Counted from the first letter of the stretch, positions 17,145 to 26,383 are shown. The stretch: 64,000 bases of DNA from Prevotella melaninogenica (GCF_018128065.1 NZ_CP072359.1:1178001-1242000), one strand, 5' to 3'. A program made the numbers and translations. The notes: generated from the sequence alone by a model not told the origin.

Positions 17145-18236
17145 TTACTTAACGATACCCTTCTCCAAATACTCTGCAAGGTTTGTTCTAACCTTTTCAG
17201 CTGCACCTTCAGACGCAACTTTTGCCATATCGCTGTCTACCATGATGTTGACAAGTTCCTCAAAGCTGGTGCTGTTAGGATTCCATCCGAGCTTCGCCTT
17301 TGCTTTTGTTGGATCACCCCAAAGATTGATGACATCAGTTGGACGATAGAAGTCAGGGCTAACTTCAATAAGAACTTTTCCTGTAGCCTTATCAATACCC
17401 TTCTCGTTCATATCTTCTCCCTTGAACTCAAGTTCGATACCAACACGCTTAAAAGCATAATAGCAGAAATCACGTACACTATGCTGAACACCAGTTGCAA
17501 TAACGAAGTCTTCTGGCTTCTCCTGCTGAAGAATCAACCACATACACTCAACATAATCCTTAGCATAGCCCCAGTCACGAAGTGAACCGAGATTACCCAA
17601 GTAGAGCTTGTCCTGCTTACCTTGTTTGATACGTGCGGCAGCAAGTGTAATCTTACGAGTAACGAAAGTCTCGCCACGACGTTCACTTTCATGATTGAAG
17701 AGAATACCAGAGCAGCAATACATGTCGTATGCCTCACGATACTCCTTTACAATCCAGAAGCCATACTGTTTAGCTACAGCGTATGGGCTGTAAGGATGGA
17801 ATGGGGTATTCTCATTCTGTGGAACTTCCTCAACCTTACCATACAACTCTGAAGTTGAAGCCTGATAAATACGGCAAGTCTTTGTTAAATCCAACTGACG
17901 AACAGCCTCAAGGATTCGCAATACACCTACAGCGTCAACATCAGCAGTAAATTCAGGTGAATCGAAACTAACCTGCACATGACTTTGTGCTGCAAGGTTG
18001 TAAATCTCGTTAGGACGCACTTTGCTAATTACGCCGAGGATACTCATAGAGTCGCCAAGGTCAGCATAGTGCAAGTGGAAGTTAGGACGTCCTTCCAAAT
18101 GAGCAATACGCTCACGGAAATCTACTGATGAACGACGAATTGTGCCATGTACGTCATAACCTTTTTCAAGTAATAATTCTGCCAAATAGGAACCATCTTG
18201 ACCTGTTATACCCGTAATAAGTGCTTTTTTCTGCAT
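17145..18236 (-). CDS. gmd: GDP-mannose 4,6-dehydratase
   Basis: First enzyme of GDP-fucose synthesis. The start is placed at the ATG at 18236 ([15 protein letters not shown]), giving 363 residues; the 17 residues upstream in frame are not family-like. The NADP motif [24 protein letters not shown] and YAVAK (catalytic Tyr/Lys) are intact. A reversed TAnnTTTG box at 18277-18284 is 40 nt upstream. It forms a two-gene operon with fcl (125-nt gap with a small hairpin near 17110). No glycosyltransferase is adjacent, so the fucose acceptor is not evident. Confidence 0.95.
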   Translation of the reverse strand: MQKKALITGITGQDGSYLAELLLEKGYDVHGTIRRSSVDFRERIAHLEGRPNFHLHYADLGDSMSILGVISKVRPNEIYNLAAQSHVQVSFDSPEFTADVDAVGVLRILEAVRQLDLTKTCRIYQASTSELYGKVEEVPQNENTPFHPYSPYAVAKQYGFWIVKEYREAYDMYCCSGILFNHESERRGETFVTRKITLAAARIKQGKQDKLYLGNLGSLRDWGYAKDYVECMWLILQQEKPEDFVIATGVQHSVRDFCYYAFKRVGIELEFKGEDMNEKGIDKATGKVLIEVSPDFYRPTDVINLWGDPTKAKAKLGWNPNSTSFEELVNIMVDSDMAKVASEGAAEKVRTNLAEYLEKGIVK

Positions 18237-18510
18237 TGTATTTGTTTTTGAGTTTATAATTTTCTTAATGATAGGACAAAGATACAAATTAATATTAAGA
18301 ATTTATCCGTTTGACAGTAATAAACTTTAAAATTATACTTTATTTTGTTCCGAGTGAAAATCAGAGGCTAATTATCTCTATTTGATAGTTAATAATATCT
18401 CGTGTTACACAATGTATATTTGTTGTCGAAAATTATTTACATTTATCCTTAAAAAGTTTGTTTAATAATGGCTTAAAATGATGTTTTTATGCGTCTCCAT
18501 AACTCATTTG

Positions 18511-18672
18511 TTATAAGTTAGTTACAGGGTGCTGTAAGTAAAGGCGCTTAATAAGCCTTCAAAAGGGCGTTAGTTAGGGTCTTAAAGGGCATCTTTTAGA
18601 AGCCAATTGGGCGTCTTTTCAAAGCCAATTAAGCATCTATACGAAAACAAGGACTGTAAAAATGTTTACAAA
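18511..18672 (+). repeat. Dispersed intergenic repeat, copy B
   Basis: Shares the core caaaagggcgttagt (from 18560), two ggc(a/g)tctttt units (18589-18620) and the closing tgtttacaaag end with the other copies. Its left arm gttacagggtgctgtaag resembles that of copy C. It lies in a codirectional gap, unlike the other three. Confidence 0.75.
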
Positions 18673-18885
18673 GTCTATCCCCTGTCAATTATGAAACTTC
18701 GTAATTGCTTCAAATCATTTGCTTAGAATACAATATTGATCTAATTTAATAATAGTTTTTTTGTATGTAATTTTAGTAAGCATTCAATATTAGTCGTCTC
18801 TCATTTATCTCACATAGTTCCTACCTTTGTGCAAAAAAACTACTGCTCATGAACTATAAATAACGGTGTATAGTCTAAATAGCAT

Positions 18886-18921
18886 AAAACCCCTATATGA
18901 AACCAGTCATATAAGGGTTTT
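18886..18921 (-). terminator. Hairpin downstream of the M6 protease gene
   Basis: A 15-bp stem (aaaacccctatatga with tcatataagggtttt, one mismatch) around a 6-nt loop, 55 nt beyond the stop codon. Confidence 0.6.
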
Positions 18922-18975
18922 AAAAAGTGTCAATACGGCGAATACCGGATGGTTACGATTGTTCGAAAGTTCGTA

Positions 18976-20784
18976 TTATTTCACAAACTTCTTATTGTTC
19001 TGAATGTAAATACCGTGAGGTAAGATAGTGGTATCTGTGCCTACATATCGTCCGTCAAGGGTATAGATACGGTTGTCAGAAGTTCTTCTTTCAATGATTG
19101 AAGGTGATTGAATGCCAGTTGTTTCGTTATTCTTAAATTTAAAACTAACATAGCGTTCTGCATCGTTCTCTACAATATCATAAATAGACCACTTTAGTAT
19201 CGTGCCATCATACATCGTAAATTTGTCTATCTTATTTATGCTGTTATAAGGATAAGGATCGCCATTGAGTTGAGCAGTATATACATTTAGTTTTCCTCCA
19301 GCATTGGCAGCTGCTAATATTTTACCATCAGCAGGGATAGGGATTACACGTGGTTTACCTTTTACATTGTTCGGATAATCAAAGACATTTACTTTGCCAA
19401 AAGGGTATGAAATACGATAGACAAACAACCCTTTTCCGTATGTGCCATCTCCCCAGCCTTGGTTCCAAGGACCTTTCTGCATACTCTGTAATACGATGTA
19501 CTCATTTTGGTCTTTGCTATTGACAATTTTATATGCTTTTCCACCATTGTCGATACTTTTTAGATTGTTAATGGTGATGTCTTTTTTGAGTTCATCAATA
19601 TTCATCCACCCCATTACTTCACGCTCCCAAGCAAGATAAGAGGCTGGTACACGTCCACCCTTGATACCTGTTCCACCATCCATGATGTCCCAAAATTCCA
19701 TACCTTGGTCATCTTGGTTTTCCGCATCAGTTTGATAAGCATATATGTCAGGAAGTCCAAGTGTATGAGAGAACTCATGGCAGAATAACCCAATGCCATT
19801 AATAGTTTCCTTGTCTTTTGTTTTATTTTCTAAACCTGCAAGTTCATTACTAACACCATAGCGGCGAATACTTTTTCCATCAAATTTGTTTAAAATAGTA
19901 ACAGTTCCTGATTTTGGCCAAATGTCAGTTACTTTATTACCAGTAATATTGGCAGAGTGTCCAGCGTAGATTATATAAACCAAGTCAACGATACCATCAT
20001 TGTTTGCATCATAATCTGCAAAGTTTACCATTCCATCAACAGCACTACAAGCATCAGTAAACAGTAAGTCCATTCTGTCATTTTTACCAGCACCATAGAT
20101 GGCATGTGCTTTTGGTAACTTGATAGGTCCTACAACGTCAAAGACAGGGGTGAACTTTCCATAGCTACAATCCTTGAAATAGCCACGTACACCTTTATAG
20201 TTTTGCTTCTGACCATAGCTGGAATCCTCGAAATGACCTTCATTCATCAAATAGTTTGTAAACACTTCCTTTGTGTTCTGAATAGTAAAGGTTGTATCTT
20301 GGAACTCTGCGAGTATCACTAATGCCTTGGGACTTCCTGTGTGTGGAAAATAAGGAGCTCCATAAGAACCTGAATCTATGATAGGACCACGAGTAAGTGG
20401 AGCGTTGTTGTATGTATTTTCTGATTCTTCAGCAATCTTATTAACGTAAGCAAAGAACTTCTCTTTATCTTGCTTAGCGATTAAGTTACGCTCTGCTTGT
20501 GAACGAGATACTGCCTCATGTGCAAGTTGTTTGGTTGCAACAAGTTTGCCACTTTTCTCTACTTTACCAATATAATAGTTGTTGTCCTCGCCTTGTACAA
20601 GCAATACGCCATCAAGTGTTGTGTACCAGTTGATATGTTCATCACCACGCAAAATGACAGTAATAACAGTGCCATCAGCCTGTCTTACTTGTACAGGTAT
20701 AGATTCTGCCTTTGCTGCCCAAGTAGTAAGGGAACAAAGCATTAGACATACAATAAGAGATAGTTGTTTTAATTGTTTAATCAT
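18976..20784 (-). CDS. Secreted M6 family metalloprotease
   Basis: A 602-residue secreted protease. A signal peptide (about residues 1-26, ending LTTWAAKA) and a prodomain of roughly 120 residues precede the immune-inhibitor-A-like catalytic domain. The zinc site reads HEFSHTLGLPD, i.e. HExxHxxGxxD, with a following EFWDIMDGG Met-turn-like segment. The C-terminal about 45 residues (IYTLDGRYVG, LPHGIYIQNNKKFVK) resemble the short sorting/attachment tail common on exported Bacteroidetes proteins. It begins 9 nt after the EFR1 gene, so the two may be cotranscribed. Confidence 0.92.
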   Translation of the reverse strand: MIKQLKQLSLIVCLMLCSLTTWAAKAESIPVQVRQADGTVITVILRGDEHINWYTTLDGVLLVQGEDNNYYIGKVEKSGKLVATKQLAHEAVSRSQAERNLIAKQDKEKFFAYVNKIAEESENTYNNAPLTRGPIIDSGSYGAPYFPHTGSPKALVILAEFQDTTFTIQNTKEVFTNYLMNEGHFEDSSYGQKQNYKGVRGYFKDCSYGKFTPVFDVVGPIKLPKAHAIYGAGKNDRMDLLFTDACSAVDGMVNFADYDANNDGIVDLVYIIYAGHSANITGNKVTDIWPKSGTVTILNKFDGKSIRRYGVSNELAGLENKTKDKETINGIGLFCHEFSHTLGLPDIYAYQTDAENQDDQGMEFWDIMDGGTGIKGGRVPASYLAWEREVMGWMNIDELKKDITINNLKSIDNGGKAYKIVNSKDQNEYIVLQSMQKGPWNQGWGDGTYGKGLFVYRISYPFGKVNVFDYPNNVKGKPRVIPIPADGKILAAANAGGKLNVYTAQLNGDPYPYNSINKIDKFTMYDGTILKWSIYDIVENDAERYVSFKFKNNETTGIQSPSIIERRTSDNRIYTLDGRYVGTDTTILPHGIYIQNNKKFVK

Positions 20785-20793
20785 ATTCTTTGC

Positions 20794-21633
20794 TTAACTT
20801 TGTTTGTTTAATCTGTTATAGAAATATTGTCCTTTGTTCTGTGTACGTTTACCAAACTCAATCGCATGGTGTGGACAGTGGTGATAACACGAGAAGCAGG
20901 TGAGACATTTACCAGTGTGTAACCATTCTGGCTCATACCCTAAGCTGCCTTTGATGTCATCAACGGGGCAAACGTTAGCACAGATACCACACTTCACACA
21001 TCGACGACTGTCTACATGAAAGGGTTTGTCTGTGATGAGGAAGCGTTCAAAGAACCCTCCTACAGGACCAGAAAAGAACGATGGTATAGGACCTCTTTTG
21101 AGTTCCTTCCAACCCCATATCTGCTCGTTATCCGTGTAAGGACGCTGTTTGAGGATCTTGGAGAATTCTTTTAACTGCTCTGAAGCAAGTCCTTTTTTCT
21201 CTAATTCTTTCTCTTTTGTGTCTACATCCATACCTGGCAAACCAACGTATGACTCTGGCATAATCAAAGAATATACCGCCTTGAGTGAAAGTGAGTCACC
21301 AACTGCAACTGTTCTTAGTTGCTTCAGGAAACGGTCCATAGCCTTACCAATAGAATCTCCAGCTGTAACCAGACAGAAACAATAATGTTTGATGAGGGAA
21401 GTGTCTTCCTCTTCAGTCTTTATTGATAATTTAGTTATAAATTCTTTTACAATACTCGGAACTCTCCATCCGTGTATAGGAAAGATGAAACCTACGTGTT
21501 CATCCTTTTCCAATGTAAAAGAACAATCGCTTTTGATTACTTCTGGGATTGAAACAAGTGTCTCGTCAGTTTCTAAAGCCAATGTTTTTGCAGCCCATTT
21601 GCTATTACCTGTACCAGAAAAGTAGAATATCAT
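20794..21633 (-). CDS. EFR1-type flavodoxin/ferredoxin protein
   Basis: An electron-transfer protein joining an N-terminal flavodoxin-like domain and a C-terminal 2[4Fe-4S] ferredoxin. The start is set at the ATG at 21633, whose product begins MIFYFSGTGNSKWAAK, the FMN phosphate-binding loop; the in-frame extension upstream crosses the promoter. Two cluster motifs are complete: CVKCGICANVCP and CLTCFSCYHHCP. The natural partner is unknown. Final length is 279 residues. The M6 protease gene follows by 9 nt. Confidence 0.9.
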   Translation of the reverse strand: MIFYFSGTGNSKWAAKTLALETDETLVSIPEVIKSDCSFTLEKDEHVGFIFPIHGWRVPSIVKEFITKLSIKTEEEDTSLIKHYCFCLVTAGDSIGKAMDRFLKQLRTVAVGDSLSLKAVYSLIMPESYVGLPGMDVDTKEKELEKKGLASEQLKEFSKILKQRPYTDNEQIWGWKELKRGPIPSFFSGPVGGFFERFLITDKPFHVDSRRCVKCGICANVCPVDDIKGSLGYEPEWLHTGKCLTCFSCYHHCPHHAIEFGKRTQNKGQYFYNRLNKQS

Positions 21634-21637
21634 GTGA

Positions 21638-21669
21638 CAAAGGTACTGATATTTTGTAAATCTTGCAAG
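21638..21669 (-). promoter_or_regulatory. Promoter of the EFR1 gene
   Basis: On the minus strand a near-consensus -33 (CTTG, 21666-21669), 20 nt, then TACCTTTG (21638-21645), only 4 nt before the ATG. Confidence 0.6.
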
Positions 21670-21755
21670 ATAAAGAAGTGCAATGTTGTGGTTTTTCAGT
21701 TCTTTTTCATACATTTGCAATGAATACTTGAAACATTAATGCTGTGAAGAAGAAA

Positions 21756-23288
21756 ATGGACTTACTGATGTATCCCTCGGTAAAGTTGCTCTTACCTTTG
21801 GTGTTGGGTATTGCTGTTGGTGATGCTTTGGGAGAAGATATAAATTCTACATTGTGGTGGATAATGGCAGTCTGTATGGGTGTCATTACCTTTGTCGTAT
21901 GGAAGAAAAAGTATTTGCAAAGTTTGTTATTGCTCTTTACCATCTTTTTTATTGGTGGCTCCTTTGTTTCGATGAAGCAACATGCTACGAATGTACAGTT
22001 ACCAGAAACGCAAATAACCTTTAAGGCGGTTCTTCTTAGTAATCCCATCGTCCATGGTAAAGTCATACAGATGGATTTAATGGTTATGACTGAAAGCGAA
22101 ACAATGAAAGTCAGGGCTTCAATCCTTCGTGACACAATAATAAATCGTTATCAAACACTACATCTCGGTGATGGAATTAAAGCAACTGCCTACCTTGAAA
22201 AGCCTATGAACTTCTCTGATGCTACCTTTGATTATGCACGATGGTTAAAGCTACATGGTTATTCCGCAGAGACCTTTATTTTCTATAATCAATGGCAGAA
22301 AGCAAAAGTGAATCTTCACCAGATGAGTTTTCTTCAACGTACATCTTTAGCGGCAGCAGGATATAGGGAGAAGTTAATGAAGGTCTTAGAAAGCAATCTT
22401 GATAGTACCCATTTGGCTATAGTAACTGCAATGACGCTTGGTGATAAGCAGTTGATTAATAGAGATGTGAAGGAAGATTACTCAATAACAGGTGCAAGTC
22501 ATGTCTTAGCTTTGTCTGGTTTACATTTAACCATCTTATATGGTTTGCTTTTATTCTTGATGAGTTGGTGTGAACGCATACTGCCGAGAGTGTTTAGAAG
22601 AGGATTGAGCGAACTTTTAATCCTTTTGATTCTTTGGTCTTATGTTGTTTTAGTGGGTATGTCTTCTTCAGTCGTTCGTTCTGCATTGATGTTGACTATC
22701 TACTCTTTTGTAACGCTTTTGAATAGAGATAGACTTTCTGTTAACACATTAGCGCTAACCGCTATCATCATGCTTGTAAGTAACCCTTATAATCTTTATG
22801 ATATAGGTTTTCAACTATCCTTTATCTCTGTATGGGCAATTCTTCTGTTCTATCCGCTCATTTATGAATTAATACCTTTGAAACAAAAGAAGAGTCTTGT
22901 GGTTGTAAGATGGATATGGGGAATGATTGCCGTATCTTTAGCTGTACAATTGGGAACAGCACCTTTGATAGCTTACTATTTCGGGAGGGTTTCTATGCTC
23001 TTTGCTGTTAGTAGTCTTATTGCAGTTCCATGCACAATGGTAATAGTGTCAGCATCGTTCTGCCTATTACTTCTTAGCTCTTTCCCTTCTTTGTCATCCT
23101 TTATTGGAAAGTTTATCTGTGTTATAACAGAAACTTTGAATACCTCTCTTCATTGGCTTGCGAGTCTACCTTACGCAAGTATAGAGAGTGTACACATAAG
23201 CTTCTTACAGCTTTTTATATACTATTTCATGCTGATGGCTGTATGGATCTTGTGGAGTTTTTTAGCAGGGAAGATAGAGTTTAAGTAA
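21756..23288 (+). CDS. comEC: ComEC/Rec2-family membrane protein
   Basis: Polytopic inner-membrane protein of the DNA-uptake channel family. Hydrophobic helices at the N-terminus are followed by a soluble OB-like region (about residues 55-165) and then the competence domain with SGLHLTILYGLLLF and about eight helices. The product ends at a final helix, so the C-terminal metallo-beta-lactamase domain of longer ComEC proteins is missing. The start could be GTG 21744 or ATG 21756; I use the ATG. Whether this organism is competent cannot be judged here. Confidence 0.85.
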   Translation: MDLLMYPSVKLLLPLVLGIAVGDALGEDINSTLWWIMAVCMGVITFVVWKKKYLQSLLLLFTIFFIGGSFVSMKQHATNVQLPETQITFKAVLLSNPIVHGKVIQMDLMVMTESETMKVRASILRDTIINRYQTLHLGDGIKATAYLEKPMNFSDATFDYARWLKLHGYSAETFIFYNQWQKAKVNLHQMSFLQRTSLAAAGYREKLMKVLESNLDSTHLAIVTAMTLGDKQLINRDVKEDYSITGASHVLALSGLHLTILYGLLLFLMSWCERILPRVFRRGLSELLILLILWSYVVLVGMSSSVVRSALMLTIYSFVTLLNRDRLSVNTLALTAIIMLVSNPYNLYDIGFQLSFISVWAILLFYPLIYELIPLKQKKSLVVVRWIWGMIAVSLAVQLGTAPLIAYYFGRVSMLFAVSSLIAVPCTMVIVSASFCLLLLSSFPSLSSFIGKFICVITETLNTSLHWLASLPYASIESVHISFLQLFIYYFMLMAVWILWSFLAGKIEFK

Positions 23289-23295
23289 TTATTTG

Positions 23296-23303
23296 TACCT
23301 TTG
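23296..23303 (+). promoter_or_regulatory. -7 box before truA
   Basis: TACCTTTG lies in the 24-nt gap after comEC and ends 9 nt before the truA ATG; it also explains the TTG at 23301 as promoter rather than a start codon. Confidence 0.5.
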
Positions 23304-23312
23304 CAGATAGTT

Positions 23313-24074
23313 ATGCAACGATATTTTATCACCCTTTCATACGATGGCACAGCCTATCATGGCTGGCAGATTCAACCCAATGGAATTTCTGTTCAGGAAG
23401 TATTGGAGCACTCTTTGTCTACAATACTAAGAGAAACGATTGCCGTTACAGGTGCAGGACGTACTGATGCAGGTGTTCATGCCAGAATGATGGTTGCACA
23501 CTTTGATACCGAACAGTCGTTTGACTGTGAGCAGCTGGTATATAAAGTGAATCGACTCTTACCACGAGATGTATCTGTAAGCAAGATAAAACCTGTCACA
23601 GAAGACTTACATGCACGTTTCTCTGCTGCCTCACGTACTTATCATTATTATGTCTATACAGGAAAACAACCATTCTCACGACAGTATTCGTGTGAGCTTC
23701 GATATGCTTTAGACTTTGATAATATGAATGAGGCTGCAGCTTATTTGATAGGCGAGAAAGATTTTAAATGTTTCTGTAAGACAGGAGCAGACGTTAAAAC
23801 AACTATCTGTAATCTTACCGAAGCGCGATGGGTTCCTGCAAATGAAGAATTTGCTTTGCCAATTGATAATACTGTCACGAATTGGTGTTTTGTAATAACA
23901 GCTAACCGATTCTTACGCAATATGGTACGTGCTGTCGTTGGTACATTGGTTGAAGTAGGGCGAGGTCGCCTTTCGTTAGATGATTTTAAGAAGATTGTAG
24001 ATGGAGGAACACGAAGCGATGCAGGTGAGAGTATGCCAGGTAACGCACTTTTCCTTTGGGAAGTAAAGTATTAG
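23313..24074 (+). CDS. truA: tRNA pseudouridine(38-40) synthase
   Basis: TruA modifies uridines 38-40 in the anticodon arm. The ATG at 23313 gives MQRYFITLSYDGTAYHGWQ, the family start (253 residues). The catalytic Asp sits in GAGRTDAGVHA, and the C-terminal motif FLRNMVRAVVGTLVEVG is intact. It lies between comEC and an EamA transporter, with 10 nt to the latter, so those two are likely cotranscribed. Confidence 0.96.
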   Translation: MQRYFITLSYDGTAYHGWQIQPNGISVQEVLEHSLSTILRETIAVTGAGRTDAGVHARMMVAHFDTEQSFDCEQLVYKVNRLLPRDVSVSKIKPVTEDLHARFSAASRTYHYYVYTGKQPFSRQYSCELRYALDFDNMNEAAAYLIGEKDFKCFCKTGADVKTTICNLTEARWVPANEEFALPIDNTVTNWCFVITANRFLRNMVRAVVGTLVEVGRGRLSLDDFKKIVDGGTRSDAGESMPGNALFLWEVKY

Positions 24075-24084
24075 AAAGGCGCTT

Positions 24085-25011
24085 ATGTGGATTCTTTTGG
24101 CTTTCATTTCAGCAACATTGTTGGGACTTTATGATACATCGAAGAAGTATTCTCTTCGTGGAAATGATGTGATACCTGTGCTCTTCCTCAATACACTTTT
24201 CTGTTCTGCAATCTTCCTTCCGTTGATATTATTGTCACAATATACCCATATTCTCGACTCCAGTATCTTTTATGTCGGTTCAGGTGGATGGGAGATGCAT
24301 CGATGGATTATACTAAAGAGCATTATTGTATTGCTTTCTTGGGTGTTCGGTTATTTTGCGATAGCACAGCTACCTTTGACGATAGTTGGTCCGATAAATG
24401 CCACACGTCCAGTTATGACACTTGTTGGTGCAATGCTTGTCTTTGGTGAACGTCTTAATACTTGGCAATGGATAGGTGTTAGTTTGGCTATTATTTCCCT
24501 GTTTCTATTGGCAAGAAGCGGTAAGAAAGAGGGCATAGACTTCAAGCACAATAAATGGATATTCTTTTTGGTTTTGGCAGCTGTGATGGGTACATGCAGT
24601 GGTCTGCTTGATAAATATCTGATGGCAAGTCCAGAGAATGGTGGAGTAGGGCTCGATCGTATGATGGCACAGAGTTGGTATAATATCTATCAATGTATGA
24701 TGATGGGTGTGGTTCTGCTTGTCTATGTCTTTAATCAGTGTAAGAAAGTAGAGCATACAGCCTGTTTCTCATGGAAGTGGTCAATCTTGCTCATTTCTAT
24801 TTTTCTATCAATGGCAGACTTTGCCTATTTCTACGCACTCTCATTACCAGGTGCAATGATATCTATTGTCTCAATGGTGCGTCGTGGCTCCGTTCTCATA
24901 TCCTTTTTATGTGGGGCAGTATTATTTAGAGAGAAGAACCTAAAGGCAAAAGCAGTCGACTTATGTTTCGTTCTCCTTGGAATGATTTTTCTATGGATTG
25001 GCTCACGTTAA
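24085..25011 (+). CDS. EamA/DMT-family transporter
   Basis: A 308-residue membrane protein with about ten hydrophobic helices in two EamA repeats (for example LPLTIVGPINATRPVMTLVG in the first). This drug/metabolite superfamily exports or imports small molecules; substrate is not predictable. It follows truA by 10 nt. After it a 152-nt gap carries the dapA promoter. Confidence 0.88.
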   Translation: MWILLAFISATLLGLYDTSKKYSLRGNDVIPVLFLNTLFCSAIFLPLILLSQYTHILDSSIFYVGSGGWEMHRWIILKSIIVLLSWVFGYFAIAQLPLTIVGPINATRPVMTLVGAMLVFGERLNTWQWIGVSLAIISLFLLARSGKKEGIDFKHNKWIFFLVLAAVMGTCSGLLDKYLMASPENGGVGLDRMMAQSWYNIYQCMMMGVVLLVYVFNQCKKVEHTACFSWKWSILLISIFLSMADFAYFYALSLPGAMISIVSMVRRGSVLISFLCGAVLFREKNLKAKAVDLCFVLLGMIFLWIGSR

Positions 25012-25028
25012 GATTAAGAGTAAAAGTC

Positions 25029-25059
25029 TTTGGTTATTGATAAATATTTGCTATATTTG
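25029..25059 (+). promoter_or_regulatory. Promoter of dapA
   Basis: TTTG (25029-25032), 19 nt, TATATTTG (25052-25059): both boxes match the Bacteroidetes consensus. It predicts a leader of about 100 nt. Confidence 0.7.
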
Positions 25060-25063
25060 CAAC

Positions 25064-25150
25064 GATATTGGTAGACGCACAATGAGCGTTTAATATGAAT
25101 GGGACTGTGCATTAACTCCCCGAGGAGTCATTATGGTAAGTCTCTTAAAA
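25064..25150 (+). promoter_or_regulatory. Possibly structured dapA leader
   Basis: The leader contains acgc/gcgt and gcaca/tgtgc complementary pairs and a short GC hairpin, actccccgaggagt (25111-25124). It also holds a 6-codon ORF starting at 25095. It does not look like a standard lysine riboswitch. A regulatory role is only a possibility. Confidence 0.3.
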
Positions 25151-25163
25151 GATGATAATTACT

Positions 25164-26048
25164 ATGCAGAATATATTTCATGGATTAGGTATAGCATTGA
25201 TAACTCCTTTTAAGGAAGATTTTAGTATTGATTATGAGGCACTTGTGAATTTGGTAAATTACCATTTGGACAATGGTGCAGACTTCTTCTGCATTCTTGC
25301 TACTACGGGTGAAGCTCCTTGCCTGTCACGTGAAGAAAAGAACGAATTGACAGCTGTCGTCAAAAGAGTTGTGAATGGGCGTGTACCTATCCTGAAATAT
25401 TGTGGTGGAAATAATACGGCTGCTGTTGTAGAAGAAATCAAAACGACTGATTGGAGTGGTATTGATGGTATTCTTAGCATCTGTCCTTATTATAATAAGC
25501 CAAGCCAAGAGGGACTTTATCAGCATTTTAAGGCTATTGCGAAAGCAAGTCCACTTCCTATTGTTTTGTATAATGTGCCTGGACGAGTGGGCGTAAATAT
25601 GACCGCAGAGACAACTGTTCGCATCGCTTCAGAGTTCACTAATGTTGTTGCCATTAAAGAAGCTTCTGGTAATTTAGAGCAGGTTGATGAAATAATAAAG
25701 AATAAACCAAAGCACTTTGAGGTTATCAGTGGTGATGATGCTTTGACTTTCCCAATGATAGCGAGCGGTGCGGTGGGAGTTATCTCTGTTATTGGTAACG
25801 CCCTTCCTAAGGAGTTCTCACGTATGATTCGTTTGGAATTCAAGGGTGAGTATGAACCAGCACGCAAGATACATCATCAGTTTACCGAACTTTATAAGCT
25901 TCTCTTCGTTGATGGTAATCCCGCAGGTTGTAAGGCACTTTTGAATGATATGGGTATGATAGAGAATGTTTTGCGCCTTCCTTTGGTTCCAACACGTATT
26001 GAGACAAAACAAAAGATGAATGAAATTTTGAAAGGAATGAGAATCTAA
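25164..26048 (+). CDS. dapA: 4-hydroxy-tetrahydrodipicolinate synthase
   Basis: Condenses pyruvate with aspartate semialdehyde in lysine/diaminopimelate synthesis. The TIM barrel shows the substrate loop (LATTGEAPCLS), the catalytic Tyr in YNVPGRVGVNM and the Schiff-base Lys in VAIKEASGNLEQ. I start at the ATG at 25164 (MQNIFHGLG), which fits the family better than the ATG at 25152 four codons upstream. Length is 294 residues. Confidence 0.96.
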   Translation: MQNIFHGLGIALITPFKEDFSIDYEALVNLVNYHLDNGADFFCILATTGEAPCLSREEKNELTAVVKRVVNGRVPILKYCGGNNTAAVVEEIKTTDWSGIDGILSICPYYNKPSQEGLYQHFKAIAKASPLPIVLYNVPGRVGVNMTAETTVRIASEFTNVVAIKEASGNLEQVDEIIKNKPKHFEVISGDDALTFPMIASGAVGVISVIGNALPKEFSRMIRLEFKGEYEPARKIHHQFTELYKLLFVDGNPAGCKALLNDMGMIENVLRLPLVPTRIETKQKMNEILKGMRI

Positions 26049-26081
26049 AAGTAATAAGTTTGATATTTTATAATGTAAGAG

Positions 26082-26104
26082 AAGGGTAGGGGACTACCCT
26101 TTTA
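26082..26104 (+). terminator. dapA terminator
   Basis: Stem aagggtag/ctaccctt with a 4-nt loop, then tttat, 33 nt after the stop codon. Confidence 0.8.
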
Positions 26105-26121
26105 TATTTGCATAAAGTAAA

Positions 26122-26378
26122 AGAGCATGATAGGAAAACCACCATGCTCTATTTTATTTCATGTATGAAATTTCTGTTTATGCTTGATTTTGGTTCATGC
26201 CTCACGGCAATCCCCAATCATCTTGCATCAATGTTATCCTTAATCAATTCTTTTTAATAACCTTAACTAAACCTATTTTGTATTACTTGAACAATCTCTT
26301 TTGTTCTACCTTAAACTAAATAACTAAAAACCTAAATCTATTACTACTAACCTAAACAATCTATTATTTGTCTTTTGA
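26122..26378 (-). ncRNA. Candidate small noncoding RNA
   Basis: A strong two-box promoter at 26384-26415 points leftward into 26378-26122, which has no ORF above about 10 codons. The predicted transcript ends in a hairpin (agagcatg/catgctct, 26122-26150) followed by a U-rich stretch. Inside, the 5' half is AT-rich with a near-direct repeat (AATAGATT ... TAGGTT twice) and a gaacaa/ttgttc hairpin. The 3' half has a TGCC-GTGA-GGCA GNRA-capped hairpin near 26200, flanked by TTGG/CCAA pairing. No known RNA family (6S, SRP, tmRNA) matched by eye. Confidence 0.45.
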
Positions 26379-26383
26379 CGATG

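Larger units (their letters stand above)
18237..18975. other. 739-nt gap between gmd and the M6 protease
   Basis: Contains the gmd promoter (18277-18284), repeat copy B (18511-18672) and a terminator (18886-18921). A plus-strand TACCTTTG box near 18821-18830 with no following gene is unexplained. No ORF is credible. Confidence 0.55.
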
